NCBI GenBank assembly: GCA_020048795.1
Contig: JAIFMA010000121.1
Span: 1-23,320, forward strand
Reading direction: 5' to 3'
DNA: 23,320 bases
DNA from: Rhodoferax sp.
Lineage (GTDB): Bacteria > Pseudomonadota > Gammaproteobacteria > Burkholderiales > Burkholderiaceae_C
A program made the translations under genes and the position numbers. The notes under the pieces were generated by a model, which searched no databases, was not told where the DNA came from, and saw only the letters and a list, made by a program, of their open reading frames with translations. Position 1 is the first letter of the stretch. Every line of letters begins with the position of its first letter. Shown here piece after piece: positions 6,935 to 15,001 of the stretch.

Positions 6935-8020
6935 ATGCAATTCACTTCCATACAAAAAAGGGCTGCCGCCTGGGGTGCCTTGTTGCTGGGCGTTGTCACC
7001 CTGTCGTGGCTATTGGCACCGGTGCTGACACCTTTCGTGGTGGCCTCGATTCTGGCCTATGCATTGACACCGGTGGTGGACTGGCTCGACGGCCTGGGGC
7101 GTGGCCGTATTCCCCGGGTATTGGCGGTCACGCTGGTTGAACTGTTATTTTTGCTGATGCTGATGGCGCTGATGCTGCTGGTTGTCCCCATCCTGGTTAA
7201 GCAATTGCCACTCTTGCGTGAGCAGGTACCGCCGTTGCTCGAGCGGTTCAACGATTTTTTGCAACCCTTTTTGGCGCAGTTTGGCGTGCATGTGTCGCTG
7301 GATGTTGCCGGACTCAAGGCGTTCGCCTCCGAGCATCTCGCCACCAATTTTCAGGACAGCTTGGGCCGCTTGCTGGAATCTGCCAAACTCGGCGGCAGCG
7401 TGGCTCTGTCGGTGTTGGGTAATGCGGTGCTGATTCCTGTGGTGCTGTTCTATTTGCTGATGGAGTGGCACCGCTTCATGACCCTGCTACACACCGTGGT
7501 TCCACCCCGCCTGCGTCTGGCAGTGGACAGTTTTACCCAGGAGGCTGACGACGTTCTGGGTCAATACCTGCGTGGCCAGTTGTTGGTGATGTTGGTGCTG
7601 GCAGTGTATTACAGCGCCGGATTGGCACTATTTGGGCTGGATCTGGCGCTTCCCATTGGGGTGTTTACCGGCATGGCGGTGGCGATTCCTTACGTGGGCT
7701 TTGGTTTGGGTCTGATTTTGGCACTGCTGGCGGGTTCGCTCGAGTTTTCAGCTCAGGCTGGGCATATCAGTGCGCTGGTCATGGTAGCCGTGGTTTACGG
7801 ACTGGGTCAGCTGATTGAAAGTTTCTTTTTGACCCCGCGGTTGGTGGGAGAGCGCATTGGCCTGCATCCATTGGCCGTGATTTTTGCCCTGTTGGCGTTT
7901 GGGCAGTTGCTGGGCTTTGTCGGTGTGTTGATCGCACTGCCGCTCAGCGCCGTACTCTTGGTGGCCATTCGCCGCCTGCGCAGCGTTTACCTGAGCAGTG
8001 CGCTGTATCGCGATCCATGA
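6935..8020 (+). CDS. AI-2E family (PerM/YdgG-like) membrane permease
   Basis: A 361-residue integral membrane protein of the AI-2E/UPF0118 family; members export small molecules or act as cation antiporters, and the substrate is unknown here. About eight hydrophobic segments are visible: a pair near 12-50, one at 64-90, one near 150-180 and the rest from about 215 to 345. A long soluble helix-rich part lies between the third and fourth (RFNDFLQPFLAQFGVHVS). The family signature region VAIPYVGFGLGLILAL and the end motif LIESFFLTPRLVGERIGLHP are present. It is the first gene of a tight operon; its stop overlaps the hda start (ATGATGA). In betaproteobacteria this gene commonly lies between purM and hda. 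Confidence 0.92.
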   Translation: MQFTSIQKRAAAWGALLLGVVTLSWLLAPVLTPFVVASILAYALTPVVDWLDGLGRGRIPRVLAVTLVELLFLLMLMALMLLVVPILVKQLPLLREQVPPLLERFNDFLQPFLAQFGVHVSLDVAGLKAFASEHLATNFQDSLGRLLESAKLGGSVALSVLGNAVLIPVVLFYLLMEWHRFMTLLHTVVPPRLRLAVDSFTQEADDVLGQYLRGQLLVMLVLAVYYSAGLALFGLDLALPIGVFTGMAVAIPYVGFGLGLILALLAGSLEFSAQAGHISALVMVAVVYGLGQLIESFFLTPRLVGERIGLHPLAVIFALLAFGQLLGFVGVLIALPLSAVLLVAIRRLRSVYLSSALYRDP

Positions 8021-8709
8021 TGAAACAAATGGTGCTGGACATGGGGCTGATTGGGGCCCCAAGCCTGGGCAATTTTTGCGTTGGTCCCAATGCTGCGGCC
8101 CTTGGCCACCTCAAACTCTGGCTCGGCCAACCCGACACTGTGGCGGTGCCACGTTCGCCGGTTCCCACCTATGTGTGGGGGCCCAGCGGTTGCGGCAAGA
8201 CACATTTGCTCAAAGCCTTGGGCACGGCCTTGCAGGTTCAGGGGCAGCGGGTAGGCTGGCTGGACCACCACATCACGGCGGCTGCTGAGTTTGACGAAAG
8301 CTGGGTTGCCGTGCTGATGGACGGTGTTCACGCACTGGATGCAACACAACAGCAGGTGGCGTTCAACTGGTTTGTCAATGCCCAGACACAACAAATAGCC
8401 GTGCTGGCAACGGGTGCCTTGCCACCTGCCGACCTGAAACTGCGTGATGACTTGCGCACCCGACTTGGGTGGGGGCATGTGTTCGCTCTGCAAGCCCTTG
8501 ATGAAGATCAGTGTCGTACGGTGCTGCGTGACAATGCCGCAGCCCGAGGTGTGGTGCTGAGCGATGAGGTGACGGACTTCATGCTGACGCGCTTCAGTCG
8601 TGATCTGGGTAGTCTGATGGAACTGCTGGATCTGATGGATGGATACGCCCTGCAAACCCAGCGCCCCATTACCATTCCGTTGATCAAAACCATGATGGAC
8701 AACACTTGA
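8017..8709 (+). CDS. hda: DnaA regulatory inactivator Hda
   Basis: Hda is an AAA+ protein that, bound to the DNA-loaded sliding clamp, stimulates ATP hydrolysis by DnaA and so limits re-initiation. The protein has 230 residues. The start QMVLDMGL (residues 4-11) looks like a clamp-binding peptide. Walker A is GPSGCGKT (55-62). Walker B is LMDGVHAL: the acid after the first Asp (D102) is Gly instead of the Asp usual in DnaA. The C-terminal helix bundle LMELLDLMDGYALQTQRPIT matches Hda. The start overlaps the permease stop by four bases and no ribosome binding site is seen, which suggests translational coupling. The stop overlaps a possible TTG start of the next gene, though the ATG at 8724 is preferred there. 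Confidence 0.93.
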   Translation: MMKQMVLDMGLIGAPSLGNFCVGPNAAALGHLKLWLGQPDTVAVPRSPVPTYVWGPSGCGKTHLLKALGTALQVQGQRVGWLDHHITAAAEFDESWVAVLMDGVHALDATQQQVAFNWFVNAQTQQIAVLATGALPPADLKLRDDLRTRLGWGHVFALQALDEDQCRTVLRDNAAARGVVLSDEVTDFMLTRFSRDLGSLMELLDLMDGYALQTQRPITIPLIKTMMDNT

Positions 8710-8723
8710 TTGAGCTTATTGAC

Positions 8724-9401
8724 ATGACAAAACCTATGAAACTGGCTCTGTTTGATTTGGACCACACGCTGATTCCGATCGATTCAGACTACGAATGGGG
8801 TGTCTACACCACGGCGCTGGGCTGGAATGATCCGGCTGAATTCAACCATCGCAATGAAGCTTTTTTCGCCCAGTATAAGGCTGGCACGCTTGATATCCAT
8901 GAATACATCCGCTTTGCCACACAGGCTCTGTGTCACCATGGTGCTATTCAATCTGAAGCTGTACACGCAGATTTCATGCGGGCTGTAGTCCAAAAAGTCA
9001 TCAGACCCGAGGCGCTGGCGCTGGTCCAGCAACATCAAGCGGCGGGTGATGCCGTGGTCATCATCACGGCCACCAACGAATTTGTCACGCGGTCTATCGC
9101 ACAAGTCTTTGGCGTGTCAGATCTGATGGCTGTGAATCTGGCGCGGGATCCGGCGAGCGGTTGGTTCAACGGTGAAATTTCCGGCACCCCGTCGTTTCGA
9201 GAAGGCAAGGTAACCCGTGTGCACGAGTGGCTGACGGAACGCCACCTGGTTTGGTCGGACGTTGAAAGCACGTTTTATTCCGACTCAATCAATGATCTGC
9301 CACTGCTCGAGCAGGTCAGTGTACCGGTCGCGACCAATCCGGACGACCGACTGCGCGTGATCGCCATGGCGCGTGGCTGGCGCATACTCGAACTCTTTTA
9401 A
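8724..9401 (+). CDS. HAD-IB phosphatase (SerB-like)
   Basis: A 225-residue haloacid-dehalogenase phosphatase of subclass IB, to which phosphoserine phosphatase belongs. Motif I is FDLDHTL with nucleophile Asp11 and acid Asp13. Motif II is in VVIITATNEF, the motif III lysine is probably in REGKVTRV, and motif IV is SDSINDLPLL (Asp187 and Asp191). The cap after motif I is helical, as expected for subclass I. The substrate cannot be decided; similar betaproteobacterial proteins are annotated as phosphoserine or histidinol-phosphate phosphatase. Three starts are possible: TTG 8706, ATG 8724 and ATG 8736; none has a good ribosome binding site. It lies between hda and pcnB in the operon. Confidence 0.9.
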   Translation: MTKPMKLALFDLDHTLIPIDSDYEWGVYTTALGWNDPAEFNHRNEAFFAQYKAGTLDIHEYIRFATQALCHHGAIQSEAVHADFMRAVVQKVIRPEALALVQQHQAAGDAVVIITATNEFVTRSIAQVFGVSDLMAVNLARDPASGWFNGEISGTPSFREGKVTRVHEWLTERHLVWSDVESTFYSDSINDLPLLEQVSVPVATNPDDRLRVIAMARGWRILELF

Positions 9402-9416
9402 ATGGAGGGCGACAGC

Positions 9417-9461
9417 ATGCCATGGGTTGCTGGTGAAAGCCCTTTTGGACAACAACAATGA
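9417..9461 (+). CDS. 14-codon leader ORF coupled to pcnB
   Basis: A short frame, MPWVAGESPFGQQQ, has the best Shine-Dalgarno sequence of this operon (GGAGGG at 9404-9409, 7 bases before its ATG). Its TGA at 9459-9461 overlaps the pcnB ATG as ATGA. The pcnB frame itself is closed by a TGA at 9434, so pcnB cannot start further upstream, and only a weak GGA lies before its own ATG. Ribosomes that finish the leader would be placed at the pcnB start. Whether the peptide matters, or only the act of translating it, cannot be said. Confidence 0.5.
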   Translation: MPWVAGESPFGQQQ

Positions 9462-11068
9462 TTAAAAAATTTATCAACAAACTCTTGGGTAAGGTAGCGC
9501 CTGCAGCCCAAAACCCCTTTGGCAAGCGCGAGGAAATCGGCCCTGAGGTGCATGGCATCAATCCACAACTCGTCGATGACCATGCCCTGAGTGTGCTGCG
9601 CACCCTGAAAGGTGCCGGTTTTGTCGCTTACATCGTTGGCGGAGCCGTGCGGGACCTGATGTTGGGTCTGGCCCCCAAAGACTTTGATGTGGCCACCAAT
9701 GCTACGCCCGAGCAGGTGAAAAACCTGTTTCGCCGTGCCTTCATCATCGGGCGGCGATTCCGCATCGTGCATGTGGTTTATGGCCGCGGTCGCGAGCACG
9801 AGGTGATCGAAGTCTCCACTTTTCGTGCCTATCTGGACAATGCTGCGGCAGAGCAGGTGGCTGGCAATGAAAAGACCAGCAAAGGCGATCTGGCAGGCAT
9901 GAAACACGCGGTGGACTCTACCGGACGTGTCCTGCGCGACAACGTGTGGGGTCCGCAGGAAGAAGACGCAGCGCGCCGCGACTTCACCATCAACGCCATG
10001 TACTACGACCCCGAGACGCAGCAGGTGGTTGATTACCACCATGGCATCCGGGATGCCAAGAACCACATTATTCGTATGATTGGCGATGCAGCCACGCGCT
10101 ACCGCGAAGACCCGGTACGCATCATTCGCGCCGTGCGTTTTGCCGCCAAACTCAATGGCTTGGGTTTCAAGCTTGACCCCAAGACCGCTACGCCGCTGAT
10201 CAAGTCACGCGAGTTGCTGGCAGAAGTGCCGCAGAGCCGTCTGTTTGATGAAATGCTCAAGTTGTTGCAAACCGGGCATTCGCTGGCATCCATCGCGCAA
10301 CTGAAGGATTTGGGTATGGCCCAAGGCATTTATCCCTTGCTTGATGTGGTGGTTGAGCGTGCGGACACCTCGTTTGTCAAGTCAGCCCTGCAAGACACCG
10401 ATCGTCGGGTCGGCGAAGGCAAACCGGTGGCACCAAGCTTTCTGCTGGCCTGTGTGCTGTGGTCTGATGTCAGGGATGGGTGGGCTGCGCGCGTCAGGAA
10501 TCAACAGCATTCACACCCAGCCCTACAGGATGCCATTGAAGACGTGTTCACCGCCCGGATTGGAGAGGTGTCCGGGCGTGGCAGACTCGCCGGTGACATG
10601 CGAGAGATCTGGTTGATGCAGCCGCGCTTTGAAAAACGCGTGGGCAGCGCGCCGTTTGGCTTGGTAGAGCAAGCACGTTTTCGGGCCGCATTTGACTTCA
10701 TGCGTCTGCGCGCCGAAAACGGCGAACTCGACGAAGTGTTGTCAGACTGGTGGGAAGAATTCAGCCTAGCCGACGACGACCTGCGCCGCGACATGGTGGA
10801 TGCGGTAAAGCTCGAGCAGCAACAGCGCCCGCGACTGGCCCGCGTACCGCGTACGCCCAAGCCGTTGGTGCATGGCACTGCGCCCGCATCATTGGGGCAA
10901 GCATCAGCGGCGCTGGATGCCGATGCCCCTGCCGACCTGAGCAGTGGACCGTGGCCCCCCGGTGAAACCTCCGAGGTTCCCAAAAAGCGGCGTCGGCGTC
11001 GGCGCAGTTCTGGCGGCGCGAGTGATCGCGGCGATGGATCAAGTCGTCTGACAGACGCACCACCTTGA
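9458..11068 (+). CDS. pcnB: poly(A) polymerase I
   Basis: PcnB adds poly(A) tails to RNA 3' ends and marks them for decay. The protein has 536 residues. The nucleotidyltransferase head carries the signature GGAVRDLMLGLAPKDFDVAT, with Gly61-Gly62 and the metal-binding Asp75 and Asp77; a further acid is Asp175 in RRDFTINAMYYD. The RNA-binding neck follows (YREDPVRIIRAVRFAAKLNG, and PQSRLFDEMLKLL). The last 100 residues are low-complexity and end in a KKRRRRRRSS stretch encoded by CGGCGT-type repeats, typical of the basic tail of bacterial poly(A) polymerases. Members of the same fold add CCA to tRNA, but the length and basic tail favour PcnB. It starts in overlap with a leader ORF and its stop overlaps the folK TTG start. 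Confidence 0.95.
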   Translation: MIKKFINKLLGKVAPAAQNPFGKREEIGPEVHGINPQLVDDHALSVLRTLKGAGFVAYIVGGAVRDLMLGLAPKDFDVATNATPEQVKNLFRRAFIIGRRFRIVHVVYGRGREHEVIEVSTFRAYLDNAAAEQVAGNEKTSKGDLAGMKHAVDSTGRVLRDNVWGPQEEDAARRDFTINAMYYDPETQQVVDYHHGIRDAKNHIIRMIGDAATRYREDPVRIIRAVRFAAKLNGLGFKLDPKTATPLIKSRELLAEVPQSRLFDEMLKLLQTGHSLASIAQLKDLGMAQGIYPLLDVVVERADTSFVKSALQDTDRRVGEGKPVAPSFLLACVLWSDVRDGWAARVRNQQHSHPALQDAIEDVFTARIGEVSGRGRLAGDMREIWLMQPRFEKRVGSAPFGLVEQARFRAAFDFMRLRAENGELDEVLSDWWEEFSLADDDLRRDMVDAVKLEQQQRPRLARVPRTPKPLVHGTAPASLGQASAALDADAPADLSSGPWPPGETSEVPKKRRRRRRSSGGASDRGDGSSRLTDAPP

Positions 11069-11529
11069 GGGTCTTGGCCTATGTCGGCCTGGGGGCTAAC
11101 CTGGGCAATGCCGCAGCGACTGTGCGTTGGGCCATGGGGCAGTTGCAATGGCTGCCTGGAACCAGCAGGGTGGAGTACTCCAGTTTGTACCGCAGCGACC
11201 CGGTGGAGGCCAGCGGTCCCGATTTCATCAATGCAGTGGCCGCCATCCACACCTGCCTGACTGCTCCAGGCTTGCTCTGCGAACTTCAACATCTTGAACA
11301 GTTAGCCGGACGAGAACGCCCCTACCACCATGCGCCCAGAACACTTGACCTGGACCTGCTACTTTATGGCGATGGCCGAATCGACAGCGCAGACCTGACC
11401 GTGCCGCATCCACGCCTGTACAGGCGTGCATTTGTGTTGTTGCCTTTGGCTGAAATCGCGCCGCAGCTTGTTGCGTCGTGGCAATTGCAGGCAGTCCGTT
11501 CGCAACCGGTGAGCCTTTTTGAAGAGTAG
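11065..11529 (+). CDS. folK: HPPK, 6-hydroxymethyl-dihydropterin pyrophosphokinase
   Basis: FolK transfers pyrophosphate from ATP to 6-hydroxymethyl-7,8-dihydropterin in folate synthesis. The 154-residue protein has the whole family pattern: YVGLGANLGN at the start, SSLYRSDPVEASGPDFINAV, then RPYHHAPRTLDLDLLLYGD with the magnesium-binding Asp95 and Asp97, and VPHPRLYRRAFVLLPLAEIA. The start is a TTG whose last bases overlap the pcnB stop (TTGA); the protein begins directly with the first beta strand, so no other start fits. It is the last gene of the operon. The pcnB-folK pair is common in proteobacteria. Confidence 0.95.
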   Translation: MRVLAYVGLGANLGNAAATVRWAMGQLQWLPGTSRVEYSSLYRSDPVEASGPDFINAVAAIHTCLTAPGLLCELQHLEQLAGRERPYHHAPRTLDLDLLLYGDGRIDSADLTVPHPRLYRRAFVLLPLAEIAPQLVASWQLQAVRSQPVSLFEE

Positions 11530-11581
11530 GTGCTGGGAAACTCTCGAAGGGTGTGCCGGCAGCAGGGCATTCACAGGCTAA

Positions 11582-11600
11582 GATCAAGCGCTGTTTGATC
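11582..11600. promoter_or_regulatory. inverted repeat upstream of the chemoreceptor gene
   Basis: GATCAA and TTGATC are separated by seven bases, 31 bases before the chemoreceptor ATG. The size and place would suit an operator or a small mRNA leader hairpin. No regulator can be named. A good GGAG ribosome binding site lies at 11621-11624. Confidence 0.3.
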
Positions 11601-11630
11601 GATCCGTGATCTGGCAAACTGGAGTTATTC

Positions 11631-13466
11631 ATGAATTTGCAAAACTTGCGTCTTACTTCCAAGTTGTGGTTGTCGAGCATTCTGATTGTGGTGGGCATCA
11701 TGCTGGTGGTGGGCTTTACCGCCACGCGTTCCGCCAATGATCGGATCGAGAGTACGGCGGCGCAAGACAAGCTCAATAAGCGTGTCAAGCTTGCCATGCA
11801 ATGGGTGGGGTTGACGCAAGCGAATGCGGCCCGGTCGCAGGCAGTCCTGCTGAGCAGTGACCCTGCGGTAGAGGCAGGCCTCAAGGATGCCTTGGCGGAG
11901 ACCTCGACACAGGTTGGCAATATTCAAAAGACCATTGAATCCGACGATTTGACTGCCCAGGACCGCCTTCAGTTAGAGACCATTGCCGGGCATCGCAAGC
12001 GGGTGCTCGAGACTCGGGCCGTCGCCATGAAGCAGCGCGCCGATGGCCAGACCACCGAAATGGCAGCCACCCTCAGCACCCTGTATCAGCCCGCCATGGA
12101 GGCTTACCAAAAGTCGCAGCGCGATTTTGTCGCCCTACAGGAACAGTCTTTCGATGCCACACGGGCGGTCTATGCACAGCGTGCCAGGGAGCTCATTTTT
12201 CTGGCCAGCAGCTTGATGCTGCTTTTGGTGATTGGCATCCTGGCGGGTACTGGTTGGCTGCTTCGCTCGATCCGCCAGCCCTTGCTGGCTGCCAATGAAC
12301 TGGCTGCCAGAATTTCACAGGGTGATCTCAGCATCAGCATTGACATCTCCCGTGGCGATGAATTCGGTGATTTGATGAAGTCATTGGCCAGCATGAATGC
12401 ATCTCTCGGGCAAATGATCAGCCAGGTGCGTCACAGCACCGACAGCATTGCCAACGCCAGCGGTGAAATTGCTGCCGGCAATAATGACCTGGCGCATCGT
12501 ACCGAGCAGACCTCGAGCAACCTGCAAACCACTGCGTCGAGCATGGGTCACCTGACACAAACGGTGCAAGTCAGCGCCGACAATGCCCGTCAGGCCAGCA
12601 CCCTGGCGGCCAATGCCTCATCGGTGGCTGAACGCGGCGGTCAGGTGGTGCGTCAGGTGGTTAGCACCATGGAAGACATCAATGCCAGCAGCCGCAAGAT
12701 TGCCGACATCATTGGCGTGATTGACGGCATTGCGTTCCAGACCAATATTCTGGCGTTGAACGCCGCGGTCGAGGCGGCACGCGCAGGTGAGCAGGGGCGG
12801 GGCTTCGCCGTGGTGGCCAGCGAGGTGCGCAGCCTGGCCCAGCGCAGTGCCGAGGCCGCCAAGGAAATCAAGATGCTGATCAATACATCGGTTGAAAAGG
12901 TGTCATCCGGCACACAATTGGTATCCGATGCAGGTGCCACCATGAATGACATTGTGCAGTCAGTGCGCAAGGTAGCCGAGGTGATTGGCCATATCACCGC
13001 TACATCCGGGGAACAAAGTTCGGGCATCTCCGACATTAACCAAGCCATTGGCAACCTCGACCAGATGACCCAGCAAAACGCGGCGTTGGTCGAGCAAAGT
13101 GCTGCTGCTGCCGAGAGCCTGCGTGATCAGGCAGATCAATTGGCTCGTGCCGTGTCCGCCTTCAAAATTGACGCGCATCTGCCGACATTGCCCGGACTAC
13201 AGCAGCGCCCGCAGCGCGACATCACACCCCGGGCAGCACAACTGGCCTACAAAAAACCGTTACCCTTGCCGCGCGCCCGCCCTGCCGCATTGGCAACTGC
13301 TCCAGCCCAGAAAAGGCTGGGGTCCTCGGTAAGCGCCAGACCAACGCCGGCCAAGCCTGCGGCACCCAGACCTGCCGCCCTGAGGTCCGCACAGGAAAGC
13401 AAACCTACCCCGGCCAAGGCAGCACCCGCCAAGGCAGCAGCCGACGAGGGCTGGGAAACCTTTTAG
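11631..13466 (+). CDS. methyl-accepting chemotaxis protein
   Basis: A 611-residue transmembrane chemoreceptor of the Tsr/Tar type. It has one membrane segment near 12-31, a periplasmic helical ligand domain of about 155 residues, a second segment near 188-210, a HAMP domain to about 262, and the cytoplasmic coiled-coil signalling domain. The hairpin tip that binds CheA and CheW is intact: IDGIAFQTNILALNAAVEAA, then RAGEQGRGFAVVASEVR (about 363-400). After the signalling domain comes a linker of about 90 residues rich in Pro, Ala and Lys, and the protein ends in GWETF, the kind of C-terminal pentapeptide that tethers CheR and CheB. The ligand is unknown. The ATG has GGAG seven bases upstream. 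It seems to be transcribed alone; the next gene converges nine bases after its stop. Confidence 0.95.
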   Translation: MNLQNLRLTSKLWLSSILIVVGIMLVVGFTATRSANDRIESTAAQDKLNKRVKLAMQWVGLTQANAARSQAVLLSSDPAVEAGLKDALAETSTQVGNIQKTIESDDLTAQDRLQLETIAGHRKRVLETRAVAMKQRADGQTTEMAATLSTLYQPAMEAYQKSQRDFVALQEQSFDATRAVYAQRARELIFLASSLMLLLVIGILAGTGWLLRSIRQPLLAANELAARISQGDLSISIDISRGDEFGDLMKSLASMNASLGQMISQVRHSTDSIANASGEIAAGNNDLAHRTEQTSSNLQTTASSMGHLTQTVQVSADNARQASTLAANASSVAERGGQVVRQVVSTMEDINASSRKIADIIGVIDGIAFQTNILALNAAVEAARAGEQGRGFAVVASEVRSLAQRSAEAAKEIKMLINTSVEKVSSGTQLVSDAGATMNDIVQSVRKVAEVIGHITATSGEQSSGISDINQAIGNLDQMTQQNAALVEQSAAAAESLRDQADQLARAVSAFKIDAHLPTLPGLQQRPQRDITPRAAQLAYKKPLPLPRARPAALATAPAQKRLGSSVSARPTPAKPAAPRPAALRSAQESKPTPAKAAPAKAAADEGWETF

Positions 13467-13475
13467 CGACTACGA

Positions 13476-13934
13476 TCAGCCCACTTCGGCAATCAGCTCA
13501 ATCTCGACACAGGCTCCCAGCGGGATTTGAGCCACACCAAAGGCGCTGCGCGCGTGCGCTCCTTTTTCGGCACCAAAGACCTGACCGATCAGTTCACTGG
13601 CTCCATTGGTAACGAGGTGTTGCTCGGTGAAGTCAGATGTCGAATTGACCAGCGACATCAGTTTGACGATGCGCTTGACCCGGTTCAGGTCGCCCACAGC
13701 GGCATGCAAGGTGCCCATCAGGTCAATCGCAATGGCGCGTGCCGCCGCCTTGCCTTCGTCGGTGGCAATGGTTTTGCCACATTGGCCAACCCAGGGTTTG
13801 CCATCTTTCTTGGCGATATGTCCACTCAGAAAAATCAGGTTGCCGCTCTGTACGAATGGTACATAAGCCGCTGCCGGAACGGCAACGGGTGGGAGTTCAA
13901 TACCGAGCTCGGAGAGTTTGGCGTAAATGTTCAT
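13476..13934 (-). CDS. RidA (YjgF/YER057c/UK114) family protein
   Basis: A 152-residue RidA-superfamily protein. RidA itself hydrolyses reactive enamines and imines formed by PLP enzymes; other subfamilies have other or unknown roles. LIFLSGHIAKKDGKPWVGQ is the family core strand region. Arg129 in HARSAFG and Glu144 in CVEIELIAEV keep the 15-residue spacing of the catalytic Arg105/Glu120 pair of E. coli RidA. At 152 residues it is longer than RidA (about 128), and the insert-like KKDGKPW points to a related subfamily, so I give no gene symbol. A purine-rich AAAGAAAG precedes the ATG. It lies 68 bases downstream of the transglutaminase gene on the same strand, separated by a dispersed repeat. 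Confidence 0.9.
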   Translation of the reverse strand: MNIYAKLSELGIELPPVAVPAAAYVPFVQSGNLIFLSGHIAKKDGKPWVGQCGKTIATDEGKAAARAIAIDLMGTLHAAVGDLNRVKRIVKLMSLVNSTSDFTEQHLVTNGASELIGQVFGAEKGAHARSAFGVAQIPLGACVEIELIAEVG

Positions 13935-13953
13935 GGCGTTTCTTTCTTTGACA

Positions 13954-14005
13954 TAAAAAATGACTTGTGGCCCTTATGCAATAAGCGTCAGTAGCTATCA
14001 ATTTA
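13954..14005 (-). repeat. dispersed intergenic repeat, copy 2
   Basis: Read on the minus strand: TTAAATTGATAGCTACTGAC, then GCTTATTGCATAAGGGC, then CACAAGTCATTTTTT. It matches copy 3 (22379-22430) at 27 of 32 core positions and copy 1 at about 23. It begins at the stop codon of the upstream transglutaminase gene (its TAA is part of the repeat) and fills the gap to the RidA-family gene. Confidence 0.65.
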
Positions 14006-15001
14006 ATATCTTCGGAGGGACGAAACCCTGTTCAAGGGCGAAAACATGGTTTGGCTTTGAACCGCCTCCTGACACTGGCTTTGCGATTGACTCTGGCTGG
14101 CTACAGGTGGCGGCACTGGCTCTACCGTGACGCCCACGGTCAACGTGTGGCTGGTGCCTCCATGAATCACGCCACGCATGGGGGAGACATCTGAAAAGTC
14201 ACGGCCGCTGGCCAACAACACATAGTCCTCGCCCGGGCCATGCCAGCCGGCCCGATCATTGGTGGGATCGAGGTGAATCCAGCGTTGCTGCGCCGGCAAG
14301 TCGGGCAGATACACGGATGCCCACGCATGCGATGCATCGCTGCCCTTGAGTTTGACGCTACCCGGTGCTGCTTCGGTCAGCAAATAGCCGCTGACATAAC
14401 GGGCTGCCAAGCCCAGTGAGCGCAGGCAAGCGACAAATATGTGGGCAAAATCCTGGCACACGCCTTTGCGTTGTGTCAATGCCTGTAGCGCCGGTGTGTT
14501 GACTTCGGTGCTTTGACTTTCGTAAGAGAATTCACCGTGAATACGGTGCATCAGGTCCAACGCGCTTGCCAGCAAAGCCCTGTCCGGTGCAAAGCTGGTG
14601 CGCGCATAAGTCGCAAATTCACCCTGCCTTGGCACCATGGGCGAGGCAAAGACAAATTCGTTGGCTGCATCAAACGCGGCACCGGCACGGTATCGGAACG
14701 CCTCGCGCGCGCGCTCCCAACTCATGTTGCTTTCAGGCAAAGCGCAGGCCTGGGTCAAGACTTCGCTGTGACTGACCACGCGCAACTGCCGGTGGGGTAC
14801 CTGCAGCGAAAAGAAGCTGCGGGTGTTGCCAAACACATCCTGCATGGCATTGATCCGGGTCGGTTGCGGGGTGACGATTAGCCGCTGGCCAAGCAATTGT
14901 TGTGTGCTCGTGTGCATCGGCGTGAGATACACCATGTGTTGCGCTGTTTCTACCGACGGGCTGTAGTCATACACCGTCTCATGGGTGATTTGCAGTCTCA
15001 T
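14003..15001 (-). CDS. transglutaminase-like cysteine protease family protein
   Basis: A 332-residue protein with a bacterial transglutaminase N-terminal beta domain (MRLQITHETVYDYSPSVETA) and a transglutaminase-like papain-fold core. The triad is complete: Cys182 in RKGVCQDFAH, His225 in DASHAWASVYLP, and Asp245 in HLDPTND. In this context such enzymes are predicted to cleave or form amide bonds on peptides. The C-terminus has a short Ser-Gln repeat (SQSQSQSQCQ) and looks unstructured. Its ATG overlaps the TGA of the cpATP-grasp/alpha-E gene (ATGA), so the two are translationally coupled. No signal peptide is visible, so a cytoplasmic role is likely. Confidence 0.92.
   Translation of the reverse strand: MRLQITHETVYDYSPSVETAQHMVYLTPMHTSTQQLLGQRLIVTPQPTRINAMQDVFGNTRSFFSLQVPHRQLRVVSHSEVLTQACALPESNMSWERAREAFRYRAGAAFDAANEFVFASPMVPRQGEFATYARTSFAPDRALLASALDLMHRIHGEFSYESQSTEVNTPALQALTQRKGVCQDFAHIFVACLRSLGLAARYVSGYLLTEAAPGSVKLKGSDASHAWASVYLPDLPAQQRWIHLDPTNDRAGWHGPGEDYVLLASGRDFSDVSPMRGVIHGGTSHTLTVGVTVEPVPPPVASQSQSQSQCQEAVQSQTMFSPLNRVSSLRRY

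Noticed and set aside
6907..6935. TTGACT-17-TTTAGA promoter before the AI-2E permease
   Set aside because: The -10 box overlaps the ATG at 6935, so transcription would begin inside the gene.
11579..11605. Flagellar sigma-28 promoter before the chemoreceptor
   Set aside because: Only TAA and CGAT of the TAAAGTTT-N11-GCCGATAA consensus fit; too weak to report.
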